From Leucosporidium creatinivorum (lineage: Eukaryota > Basidiomycota > Microbotryomycetes > Leucosporidiales > Leucosporidiaceae), in assembly GCA_001600635.1 (NCBI GenBank), contig BCKL01000016.1, forward strand, positions 300,449 to 364,448: a DNA stretch of 64,000 nt, given 5' to 3'. Every line of letters begins with the position of its first letter. The stretch's first letter is position 1. Shown piece after piece: positions 22,901 to 32,474 of this stretch. Under the pieces are notes generated by a model. It was not told the DNA's origin and searched no databases. It saw nothing but the letters and a program-made list of their open reading frames with translations. A program made the position numbers and the translations under genes.

Positions 22901-23910
22901 CCTCCGACTCCTCGGTATCCATGACTAGTCGCAAGTCGATGCGACGGACCTTGACGGTCAATCGCGCGAGAATGCGCTCGATGAGGCCTGCGAGCATCGT
23001 GACCTCGGCGACCTCATCCTCGTCGCTGATCCGCCTTTCGAACGCTGGTCGAGGTCCCGCTCCGAAGGCTCCTGGTACGGGGAGGTCGCCGATGGAGGAC
23101 TCGCCAAGGTGGAGCGATTCTCGCAGCTCGGCATCTTCGAGTGAAGTGAGCTCCTCCTTGACGAACTCGGAGGCGACGGCGACCGAGATGAGGCTCTCCC
23201 CCATTGTCGAGTAGGTGTCGTCTGCGTCGCCCATGTTAGAGGTAGGTACGTATGATGAGGTCGAGGTGAACGTGGAGTTGGCGAGTGTCGAGGTGGAGTC
23301 GGAGAGAGAGGTGGGAGGAGCGACGCGAAGGACGAGTCGGATGTCATCGACCTCGACGGAGAGAGCTGAAGAGAGGGAGAGGGGCCATGAGACTTGAGCT
23401 GCGACTAGTCCGATGGTTCCAGAGTCGAACGAAAGGGGTAGGCCGTCGAGGAGGGGAGTGATCGCCTGTGCGAAGTTCGTTCGGCGTCAGCTCCAGCGCT
23501 CGGCGATGCTCCGAGACCCAGCAGGTGCGCTCGTTGGCCGTCCTGCACCCCATTGGATCTTAACAGGTGCAGCTGTGCTCCGTCTCTGCTTGCCTGAATG
23601 ACCTCTCGCCGTCATCGCCACCAGCCGAACGACTCACCTCATCAGAGAGCTCCAAGCCCTGCACGCTCACGCTCCCGCGCGCTAGATCGGCCTCTACAGC
23701 ATCCGCATCGAGTCCACCTTTGATGAAGCGCCCGACCGACTTGCGCAGGAGGAACGAGAGGAGCCGTCGCTGGATGTTCTGAGGGAGGGATGGGAATGGG
23801 AGCGAGGGCAGCGCCGGTAGGAATGAGGTGCTGTAGGGCAGTACATTGAGTGACGTGTAAGCGCTAAGCGAAGGAGTAAAGACCTACAGGAAGGCGAGAG
23901 ACGGGGTCAT
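16951..23910 (-). CDS. ATG2: Autophagy-related lipid-transfer protein ATG2
   Basis: Rod-shaped chorein-family bridge that moves lipids from the ER to the growing phagophore, acting with ATG9 and ATG18. Many exons give roughly 1950 residues. The N-terminus starts at an ATG at 23910 followed by an early GTAGGT intron and reads [22 protein letters not shown] then [19 protein letters not shown], the chorein signature. A long Ser-rich, poorly conserved middle has phospho-site-like acidic serine clusters (residues about 170-300). The C-terminal ATG2 domain contains [39 protein letters not shown] and [20 protein letters not shown], which are diagnostic. The protein ends with [10 protein letters not shown]. 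Head-to-head with the gene at 24336. Confidence 0.92.
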
Positions 23911-24335
23911 TGCTGAGCGTTGAACGAGAGCGGCGCGTCCCTCAGGCGTGAGGCATTCTCCGGGCTCGGCGGGCGCTCTGAAGGGCTGTAGATCCTGGTG
24001 TAGGTCACCAGAAGCTGTAATCGATCTGCTGCTGCTGTGACGAAGCCGAGACGAGGGATGTGGAAGAGCAAGACCGGCGCCGTCGCTGTCACGAGGGTCT
24101 GCCTCTCGCCAATCGCTGCTTGCACTAGCTTGAACTCCGCTACATCGCTAGTTCACCCTACTTTGCTACAAGATTGGTTATCGACAACTTGAGGTCTACT
24201 ATACTGCTACAGCTCTTCGCGTAGCCTCGTCTGAGGTGAGTTTCAAGTGGGGCCAGCTCTCGCTAAGGCTTCGCTGACAATCTCGCACTCAAACAGATCT
24301 CTCCGGAACCTCCCCTGAACGTTTGGAACCCCATC
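23911..24335. promoter_or_regulatory. Divergent promoter between ATG2 and the F-box-like gene
   Basis: About 425 bases between two oppositely oriented start codons. On the plus side a 5'-UTR intron is visible, about 24236-24296 (GAG|GTGAGT ... CTGACAATCTCGCACTCAAACAG). The central part, 24130-24220, is comparatively AT-rich with repeated CTAC/GCTAC words. Confidence 0.5.
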
Positions 24336-25322
24336 ATGCCCGCCATTATCCACTCCCTCCCCGCCGAGACCCTTTCGCTCATCTTCGAGCTCGTTCGGAC
24401 GACAACGAATGACTACTGGCAAGCACAAGCCACGCTGAGGTGCGCCAGCCTCGTCAGCCGCTCTTGGAGAATTGGAGCTCAACGTGAGCTCGCGTACGAG
24501 GTCCGAATCCACTCCCGGACCCGCCAAATCCTTCGCGAAGGCTATCCGCCGAGGCAGGTCATCGAGCATTCCGCCGAATCGTGGCTACAGAGTCTGGCAT
24601 GTTGCAGTAGAGGATGTCGGATTATGACGCTCCCCGCTCGACTAGTCGACGCGACAGTGGATGCAGTCATCGCCCAGTGCGAAGGTTTGGTCGAACTCTC
24701 GGTCGAGAGCTGGGTGAGCTGGGGGATGTTACGATCACCGGCACTGGCTGGTAAGTTTTGCTGCAGCCTCCTCGATTACCTCGCTGATCCCCTGTGGCTC
24801 TCAGACTTGAAGACTCTCCGTCTGGACGCCTCCTTGACCGACCCGAACGACGACGACAACTCGTTTCCCTTCCGTCTCGCACACCTCATCTGGGACAACG
24901 CTTCCGCTCTCACCGCTCGACTCACTCGCACTCTCTTCACCCACTCGGCCTCCTCGATCACAACCCTCACCCTCATCTTCGCCTTCCCTGGACTGCCTCT
25001 CGACGGCGTCGAGCACCTCCCTCTTCTCCTTCCCCACCTACGCCATCTCAAGCTCCACTTTTTCAAGATCTACAAAGATGAATACCGCCTCTTCTCCTCC
25101 TGTGCCAAGTTGGAGACGCTCAGCTGCACTCCAGCGCTCGGAAGCGACCTTCTCACCTCCCTTCGGCCGCTCTTGGATGCCCTTACCGTCAAGCTGCGAG
25201 AGCTGTCGCTGGGAGGAGCAGTAGGAACTGCCATAGCGAAGATGACGACAGCTCACCCTCTGTTGGAGCATCCCACCCTCTCGGAGCTGGAGGGGTTGAG
25301 CTGCGAGGGAGTTCGGCGTTAG
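24336..25322 (+). CDS. F-box-like / leucine-rich protein
   Basis: Two exons, 24336-24750 and 24805-25322, give 310 residues. The 54-base GTAAGT...CAG intron is in frame, so an unspliced reading also stays open; splicing yields PALADLKTLRLDASL. The N-terminus, SLPAETLSLIFELVR then ASLVSRSWRIGAQ, is an F-box-like helix pattern. The rest has irregular leucine-rich spacing (LKTLRLDAS, ITTLTLIFAF, LRHLKLHFF, LETLSC, LRELSLGG) typical of the many basidiomycete F-box/LRR proteins. Role in SCF ligase targeting is inferred; the substrate is unknown. Confidence 0.75.
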   Translation: MPAIIHSLPAETLSLIFELVRTTTNDYWQAQATLRCASLVSRSWRIGAQRELAYEVRIHSRTRQILREGYPPRQVIEHSAESWLQSLACCSRGCRIMTLPARLVDATVDAVIAQCEGLVELSVESWVSWGMLRSPALAGKFCCSLLDYLADPLWLSDLKTLRLDASLTDPNDDDNSFPFRLAHLIWDNASALTARLTRTLFTHSASSITTLTLIFAFPGLPLDGVEHLPLLLPHLRHLKLHFFKIYKDEYRLFSSCAKLETLSCTPALGSDLLTSLRPLLDALTVKLRELSLGGAVGTAIAKMTTAHPLLEHPTLSELEGLSCEGVRR

Positions 25323-25818
25323 ATCACTCGGCCGGCGGAGGGCGAGGCGGCAGAGAGAGAGGGACAATGAGGAGGCGGGGAGGTGCGCGTTGAAGATCTG
25401 CAACATACATAGCATGCACAGCTCATTCTCGCCTCGCTGCGGCGATCTCTGACGGACCTTCGCACGCTTGATGCGTTCGCCGAACCGCTCTCTTCTCCAG
25501 CTCGCCTTCGCTCGAAGCTGTTGAGACACAGATCAATCGTATCTATAACAACAAACGAAACAAGAATGATGCAGCCGCGTGGCCAGCCCTCCCCCGCGTC
25601 GGCACTGAAGCTTCACGCCTCCCCTTGCTAAAGCCCTGGTAGCCGAACACCAACATCGCCTCCCAACTGATCCATGATCACTTCCTTGGAGCAAAACTGT
25701 CGGAGACCGTGATCCGGCGAGGGAGGTGGTGTGGGAGGAGGGAGAAGCAGGAGATGGGTCAGCCGCGTCGATCGCCGAGCGAGAGCGTCGAGAAGAAAGG
25801 CTGAGCGTACAGCTCTTC
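25323..25818. other. Convergent intergenic region with a probable 3'-UTR intron
   Basis: About 500 bases between two converging genes. On the minus strand a GTACGC donor near 25810, a GCTGACCC branch-like site and a CCGACAG acceptor near 25699 suggest an intron in the 3' UTR of the ubiquitin-like gene. Nothing else was recognised. Confidence 0.35.
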
Positions 25819-26792
25819 TCAGCCCCTCATGATGATGTGCTGCTCCTTCAAGAAGCACAAATCCCTCGCGTTGGCCGTAGGATCCAACCTTCCTCCCTCG
25901 TGCTTGAGCTCGACCTCGTCAGCCTTGACCTTGAAGTGCGCCGCGACCGAGGTGTAGACCTGCGACATTGGGTCCGTCCACTTGATGGGGAACGAGAACG
26001 TCTTGGTCTCTTGATGAGGTCTGATGCGAAGGATGGTGATTCGGCATAAGTCGGCCGAGGCGAGCGAGGAGGGGAAGGGAGGTTGAGACGAGCCGGGCGC
26101 CGAGGAGGGGTGTGAAACGAGTGGAGTGGGCGGGGCGTGTTGTGGTTGTACCTTAGAGGCGGAAGCGGCTCTGGCTTTGGCGGCGTCCAAGACGCGCTGG
26201 TAACCGAGGACGAGGCTGGCGGAAAGCTTGGAGGTCTCGGTCGAGGGAGCACCGGCTTTGCGACGAGTTCAGCGGGTGCAGGGTGCTGGTGCGCCTTCTT
26301 CGGTGGTGGCAGATCCTCCTCGGCATCGATCTTGCGCTTGAGAATCGGGGGAAGGTGTACGAGGGCCGGTGAGATGGTAGCTGCCGGCCGAGCCTCTGGT
26401 AGCCTCGGCGGAGTGAGGTTTGGCTTGCCTACGTTGATGTAGATCGGACTTCCTTCCTGCTTGAGGAGCGGAGCGTTCCATGCGTCCTCGGCAATCTCAC
26501 AAAACCGGGGGCCGTGAAAGAAGGTGAAGAAGAGCTCGGCGTCGGCGAGGTCAGGGAAGAAGGCGCGAGCCTTGGCCAGCGCTTCATCGTAGGTAGGTGG
26601 TCGCATGGTGAGGACTGATCTGTCTCGGTACACCAGCAGGACCGAGAGGTCGCTGTAGGCAGAGGTGCGTCAGCGCGATCCAAGCTCTCTTCGCTCGTTC
26701 GAGCTCACGGTGGGGTGAAAGTCGGGCTGTGGGCTGTAGGCAAGTGGTGAGCTCAGGATTCGCTCGCCTGGATAGAAGAGCTCACTGGACAT
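25819..26792 (-). CDS. Short ubiquitin-like (SUMO-like) protein, paralogue of the 57.6 kb gene
   Basis: The ATG at 26792 opens a 7-base coding exon (ATGTCCA). After two short introns the N-terminal domain reads LSVLLVYRDRSVLTMRP, then TYDEALAKAR. This aligns with TIVLTYRSRSLVILRP and TYAEALSEAR in the gene at 57.6-59.0 kb, and the two stay alignable through EDAWNAPLL/EEAWSTPIL and NVGKP/AAGKP. A Pro/Lys-rich linker follows. The C-terminal ~75 residues are a ubiquitin/SUMO-like fold: ITILRIRPHQETKTFSFPI, SQVYTSVAAHF, VELKHEGGRLDPT, LKEQHIIM. It ends right there without a diglycine and lacks the KPVIYLYP-like C-terminal domain of its paralogue. Upstream exons in the 5' region look non-coding. 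Function unknown. Confidence 0.65.
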
Positions 26793-27368
26793 CTTGCGAT
26801 GCTGAGGAGGAGGAGCAAACAATCGACCAAGCGCGTCGAAGATCTGCACGCGTTTAACGCGAGGTGAGCTGGGTACAGGACTGGGCGACAGCAGAGAGCA
26901 CTCACAGCACCGAAGTACGAACTGGCCTGCTGCAGCGAGTCGAGTCGAGGCGTGAACTGAGTGAGGCGAAGGAGGAGGATAGTGTCGCTCGTCGCGCTGG
27001 CTTTCGATGCGGTCCGAAAGGGGTGAAAAAGGCGTACAGAAAGCTCTAGCAGCGCATGTGGGTATCGCGTGAAGCTCTCCCTGTCTTCTCTGGTCCCGTT
27101 GAGACTTCTCTTGCCCCTTATCATCGCCGAGCACCGAAAACGGCGGCTCGCAAGGTTCTGGACCTCTATCTCACCAGGAAGCATTGGAGTGGATGGAACA
27201 TAATGTCCATGAATACTTCCATGCCCGATACCACTGGCCATCCGCGCTGCGCACCTCCCTCCACGACCCATCGCCCGATGAGGCGCCTGATGAAGTAGAC
27301 AGCTCAGCTTCGCGAACTCGTCACGACACCGCAAAACTTCTAGACATTTAGTAATCAGCTATGTACCT
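26793..27368. promoter_or_regulatory. Upstream region and 5'-UTR introns of the short ubiquitin-like gene
   Basis: About 575 bases. Minus-strand splice sites near 26910 (GTGAGT) and 26848 (GTGCAG) suggest a spliced 5' leader. The leader exon ATCTTCGACGCGCTT resembles the one upstream of the 57.6 kb paralogue (GTCCTCGACGCGCTT near 59158), so the leader architecture is shared. The NRPS stop at 27369 lies at the far end. Confidence 0.45.
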
Positions 27369-30300
27369 CTAAGCCCTCCGCTCTACCAACCACCTCGCCT
27401 GTGCACGCATCGTCGGCAGCTTGGTGAGCGCCTGCACAGGGATCGCCAGCTCGGCTTTGGCGAGCCGTACCGAAAGCCGCATCATCGAGATCTGGGAAAG
27501 TACGAGCGAGGTCAGTGAAGCTCGGGGCGAAGCAGAAGAGGAAAGAAACGGACCGAATCTCCTCCTAGCGAAGCGAACGAATCCTCGGCGCCAAACTCGT
27601 CTGCGTCCAGGCGCAGGACTGACGCCCATACCTCGGCGAGACGCTTGACTACCTCGACGACCTCATTCTCTGACACCGCCGAGATGTCGACCGGCTTAAC
27701 TGTCGACATGCGAATCGGCTCCAACGCCTTCCCTCCTCCCTCAAGCTTGAGCTCGCCTAGCTTCGTGCACGGCGCTGTGGTGATGTAATCCATGACGCGA
27801 GCGATGGTTCCAAGGAGTCTCCTGACCTCCTCGCGCTCGATGATGCGATGGTCATAAAAGCATGAGAGTTCGAGCGCTTCGTCGTCGTCGGCCTCGGGGG
27901 TGATCTCGAGCGAGAGGGTGTAGCTTGTCGGCATGGTGATGCGCTCGGGAGGTTGCTGGATCGGCCAAGCGAGCTCCCGCTGCTCCTCTGGCTCCTCCTC
28001 CCGCTCGGCTAGGCTTTGATAGGTGACGAGGATGTCGAAGAGGTCGGAACGGCCGGGGAGGTCGCAAATCTTGGCGAGTTGGGCGAGGGTGACATGTTGG
28101 TGAGCACGAGCGCGACGATCCGCGGTAGTCTCCTCGCGAGTGAGGTCGAGAAGAGAGGTGGAGGAGTCGAGGAGAAGGCGGGAGGGGAGCACCGAAACGC
28201 AGGGGCCGATGATCTCGTCGGCGCTGTCGACGTCGACGTCGCGTCCAGAGCGTACGATACCGAGTGTTACGTCCTTGGAGGCGCCATGGTGTCCGAGGGC
28301 GACCGCAATGGCGATGCGAGACGCGATGGCGGGCGTGAGGCCGTTACGCTTCGAAAGGCCCACGAGGTCGCCGCTCCAGTGAAGGATCTCCGTCGTCGAG
28401 GTCGAGAGCTGCTCGCCGTTGAGGGGCGCTTGCGAGGGCCAGTGGAGAGGAGTGGCGCCGGTGAGGTACGACTTCCAGAACTCAGCGGTCGTAGACGAGG
28501 GTTGAGGCTCCGCGAGCCACCAGGCGACGACCGAGGAGAAGTTGGGACGAGGAGTAACGGCGAGCTGATGGCAGAGAGCGCGAAGGTCGGCCGAGAGAAG
28601 CTCGAGAGTCCATCCATCGCTGCGAGACGCGAGAAGGTCAGCGATTGTCGAGGGGAAATGAGACTCCAGGCTCACCTCATCGCGTGGTGCATGCTCCATC
28701 CGAGCTTGTGCTGCCCAGATGGGGTTGCAAAGATGGCGAATGAGAGAGCAAGCCGTCCCCACCGGAAGACGTGGGCCTTGCGATCCTCCTCGAGCCATGT
28801 CTGTGAGCGCAGCGAGAGTCAGTCAGCTAACGCGAGGTGAGGGGAAAGACAGCTGCACTCACATCCATGGCCTCCTCGAGCTTCTCATCCTCAACAGTGA
28901 CCCTCTTGACCTCCAACGCCTCTCTGACCTGCTCGCTCTCTACCCTGAGCACGACCTGCACCGTCTCGCTCGCGCTTTCGAGCACGGCGAAGCAGCTCCT
29001 CAGCACAGGATACCGCTCGACCATCATCTTGAGGGCTTGCTCGACGATGGGAATTGCGAGGGAGGAATCCAGGGCGTAGATGGCTTGGGCGTAGTAGTGG
29101 GTCGAGTCCTGCGAGGCGGCGAGGAGGGAGTCTTGCGAAGGGGCGGTGGGATAAATGTCGGTGATGGCAGGAGCCGGAATGGAGAACTGAGAGTCGAGCT
29201 CGGCGAAGATGTAGGGGAGATCGTCGGCGGGAATGAGGGAATAGGGCGTGTACGGTGGTGGAGGAGGTGCTGTCGAGTCGTCGCCTGATGTCACCGAGGT
29301 CGCTTTGAGCACCTGCGCGCACTCTGCCAACGTCGCTGTGTCGACGAGCTCCTTGAACGATACTCGGTATCCCTCTGCTCTGAGCTTGCCGACGACCTTG
29401 AGGAAGCCGATCGAATCGCCGCCGAGCCTGGTGAAGGCGTCCTCGTCGGCAATCTCGTCCTCCTCCAGCCTCAGAACCTTGGCCCACGCCCGGCGAGCCG
29501 CTGCGTGCCATTCGTCGTCCGTCCGTCGACTCGAAGGCTGATCGTTGGTAGCCTGCACCCGCGCTTGTGACCTCGCCTTGCGCCAGTCATGAGCCTCGGC
29601 GAGGAGGCGCAGGCTCTTGCGGTCGGTCTTGCCCATGCCCTGCGTCGGTATACGGTTGACGGGGAGCCAATATCGAGGGACCATGTAGGCGGGTAGCGAG
29701 GCGGCGAGATGCGACTTGGCCTTCTCGACGAGGGCGAGGAATTCGGGTGAAGCGGAGGAGGGAAGAACGACGAGGTCGCTGGAGGACGGCGGTGGCGAGA
29801 TGGAGGAGAGGAAGGCGTTCGAAATGTCGAGGAAAGCTACGAGGCTGGCTGGGATGTCTGGCGTCTCGAGCTTGTCCACGACGCCGCGGATGATGGCTTC
29901 GTGAGCGCGAGAGGTAAGGTGCTCCTCAATCTCGCCAATCTCGATGCTATGGCAGGAGGGCTGTTAGCTCTGCTCCTGTCGAGCGCAGAGGAAGATCTTA
30001 CCGAAGCCCGTTGATTTTGACCTGGCCATCCTTCCTGCCCAGGCACTCGATGCTGCCTTCGCCATCGCCGAGCCAGCGACCGAGGTCGCCTGTTCGGTAG
30101 ATGCGACCCATCTCGCCGCCGTCGACGAATACGCCCTCGTTGAGGTTCTTCTTGATGTAGCCTCGCGTGACTTGAGCGCCGCCGACGCAGATTTCGCCGA
30201 TGCAGCCCAACGGCACGGCGGCGAGGGAGCCTGGGGCGAGGATATGGATGCTAGTCGAGCCGGTGGGTCGGCCGATGGGCACGGAAGGAGGGGAGATGGC

Positions 30301-32043
30301 GGTGCCCTGGTTGGAAATGACTCCGACGGTGGTCTCGCTGTGTAGTCGAGTCGTCAGCCATACATAGCTCTTCCGCGCGCAAGCAACGCGAGCTCACGTC
30401 GGTCCATAGTCGATCACGACCTTGACGCCGCGCTCCATCCACGCATCCCTCACCCACTTCTCCACCTTCTCTCCGCCCGTGTTGATGACCTTGATCTTGA
30501 AGCCTGCTCGTTCCCATCCCTCGCGAACGGTCTCTCCCTCCCGAGGCCGAGCGTCGAGGTGCTCGAAGAGAAGGCTCGAGATGGTGGGAGTGAGGTCGAC
30601 GAGGGTGCAGCCGAGGCGGAGGATGGTGCCAGCGAGGTCGGACATGAGCGAGGAAGGGGTGGTCATGCAGAGTGTGGAGCCGTGCTAGTGGTCAAGAAGT
30701 CAGGCTCGATGTTTCGGAGCGGGAGGAAGCGAAACTCACGGCGAAGCAGTCCCAGATGTTCATCACTGAGACGTCGAATGAGTAGGAAGGGAACTGGAGA
30801 ACACGCTCGCCTCGTGCCCGACCGAAGACGTCGCGGTAGTTTCTGCATTGAGAGGGTCAGCTTGGTTCATTCGTCGACAGCTCAACGAGACAAACCTGAG
30901 GAAGGCGGCGACGTTCCGATGCTCTACGCAGATGCCCTTGGGTACACCCGTAGTTCCGCTTGTGTAGATGACATAGGCGGGATCCTCCTCCCGTAGCGTA
31001 GGCCACTCGACGGCTGGGACTGGCGACTGCTGCTCCATCGTCTCGGGACTGGCGAGCAACGAGCTGAGCTTCTCCTCGGCATCGACAACCTGTCCCAACA
31101 GCTTCCAGCTCTCCCACATCTCCCTCTCGCCATCCTTGCGCTGCACCGCGGCTACCTCGGCCAACATTCCCTGCTCAGCGAGCTCCTCCAAGATACCTCG
31201 CTTCCTGCCCTCGGGGAAGGACGGCTCGAGGTTGAGGTAGGCTCCGCCGGCGAGCAGCACTGCGAGCATGCTGATGATCATCTCGGGCGACTTTTCGATG
31301 CAGATGGGGACGACCTGGCCGAGCTTGATGGAGGGAAGGAGGTGGGCGGCGAGGCAGCGAGCGAGGTGGAGCAGCTGCGAGTACGAGAGGACGAGGTCGT
31401 CGAAGTGGAGCGCGGGGTCGGAGGGATAGAGGGATGCAGTATGAAGGAAGAAGGAGGGTAGGGTAGTGAGGGAGGAAGGGTAGGCCTCGGGCGAGGGCGG
31501 CGAGGTCGAGTAGGATGAGAGGACTCGGCGCTCGTCTCGGGGAACGAGCTCGAGGCTGGAGAGTGGGGTACAGGGAGGGATGTCGAGTAGCTGGGTAAAG
31601 ATGTGCTTGATGTGGGTGAGGAACCAGCGAGCCTCGAGGGGAGGAAGGAGCGCCGAGTCGACCGAAAGGGTGAGGGAGAGGGAAGATGGGCTCTCCGTGG
31701 CGACGAGGAGCAGCGGCGAGGTCTGCTGGGGGACAGAGCTACCTCCGTACGACAGTAGGAGGCGCGGCGATGCTCCAGGCTTCGCTGTGGCCTCCATCGA
31801 CTCGACGAAGCTGCCGGCGCTCATCGAGCGATCCACCTCGCCTTGAACCTCCTGCTCTCCCGTGGTGACGGCGTACACGTCCTCGCCAGCATGAGCTGCG
31901 AGATTGAGGGCGCATGCTGCTCGGAGGACGAGCTCTGTTGATCTCTCGCCCTTCTTGAAGTCGGCGGTTGTTGACGTAGACGCCGCTCGGGTCTGGTCGA
32001 AGCTGTAGGACGGTGGAAGACGTGGGTAGTCGGGGATGGCCAT
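27369..32043 (-). CDS. Single-module nonribosomal peptide synthetase (A-T-C-T)
   Basis: Roughly 1430 residues in several exons. Residues 1-200 resemble the tail of a condensation domain without its active site. The adenylation domain follows: YVIYTSGTTGVPKG (A3), FPSYSFDVSVMNIWD (A4), DYGPTETTVG (A5), YRTGDLGRW (A7), GRKDGQVKINGLRIEIGEIE (A8) and PTQGMGKTDRKSL (A10). Carrier 1 has LGGDSIGFLKV. A full condensation domain has DIYPTAPSQDSLL and the catalytic HHAMSDGW, the latter formed across an intron. Carrier 2 has LGGDSISMMRL, and the protein ends about 40 residues later. No thioesterase, reductase or terminal condensation domain is visible. The architecture fits a small peptide or a hydroxamate siderophore of the rhodotorulic-acid kind, but no ornithine hydroxylase or acyltransferase gene is in the window, so the product is inference. 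Confidence 0.85.
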
Positions 32044-32474
32044 CTCTGTATGTCGATGGAGCCTCAGAGTGATTCGTTAGAGACAAAGAGTGTCCTGGAG
32101 CTTACTGGCGTCCGAGCCGCGCCGAGGAGAGCCAAATCAGCCGCTAACAGCTCTTGGAGGCGAATGTTGAGCTGAGGGTGTGGTGCGAATTTGCTGTTGG
32201 TAATGACGTGAATAACTGAATGTGGGAACGAGCCGGCGAGAAGACAAAATAAGAGCGACACGAGCGCGAAGGCAAGGGGCTTGCCGAGCTGCTGCCTTCT
32301 TTGTCGCCCCCGGTAGCCATTTTAGGCTTCGACTGCACCCACAGACACTGGTGTAACCACTGCTGCTCTCTCTCGACCGCTCCGTCGCCTCCGTATCTCA
32401 GATTTCTCTGGTCCCTCGGAGCACCTCTTGGCCGCCGTCGCTGCTCGGCCGTCTCTTTTTCTTTTGTTTCTTGC
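32044..32474. promoter_or_regulatory. Divergent promoter between the NRPS and the GH26-like gene
   Basis: About 430 bases between opposite starts. A minus-strand GTAAGC donor near 32104 and the CATACAG acceptor at about 32047 suggest a 5'-UTR intron of the NRPS. If the NRPS makes a siderophore, GATA-type iron regulator sites would be expected; isolated GATAA/TTATC words are present nearby but are not convincing. Confidence 0.4.

Noticed and set aside
26753-27334. A 193-codon minus-strand frame upstream of the short ubiquitin-like gene
   Set aside because: It crosses clear splice sites of the 5' leader and has no homology or composition that supports a separate protein.
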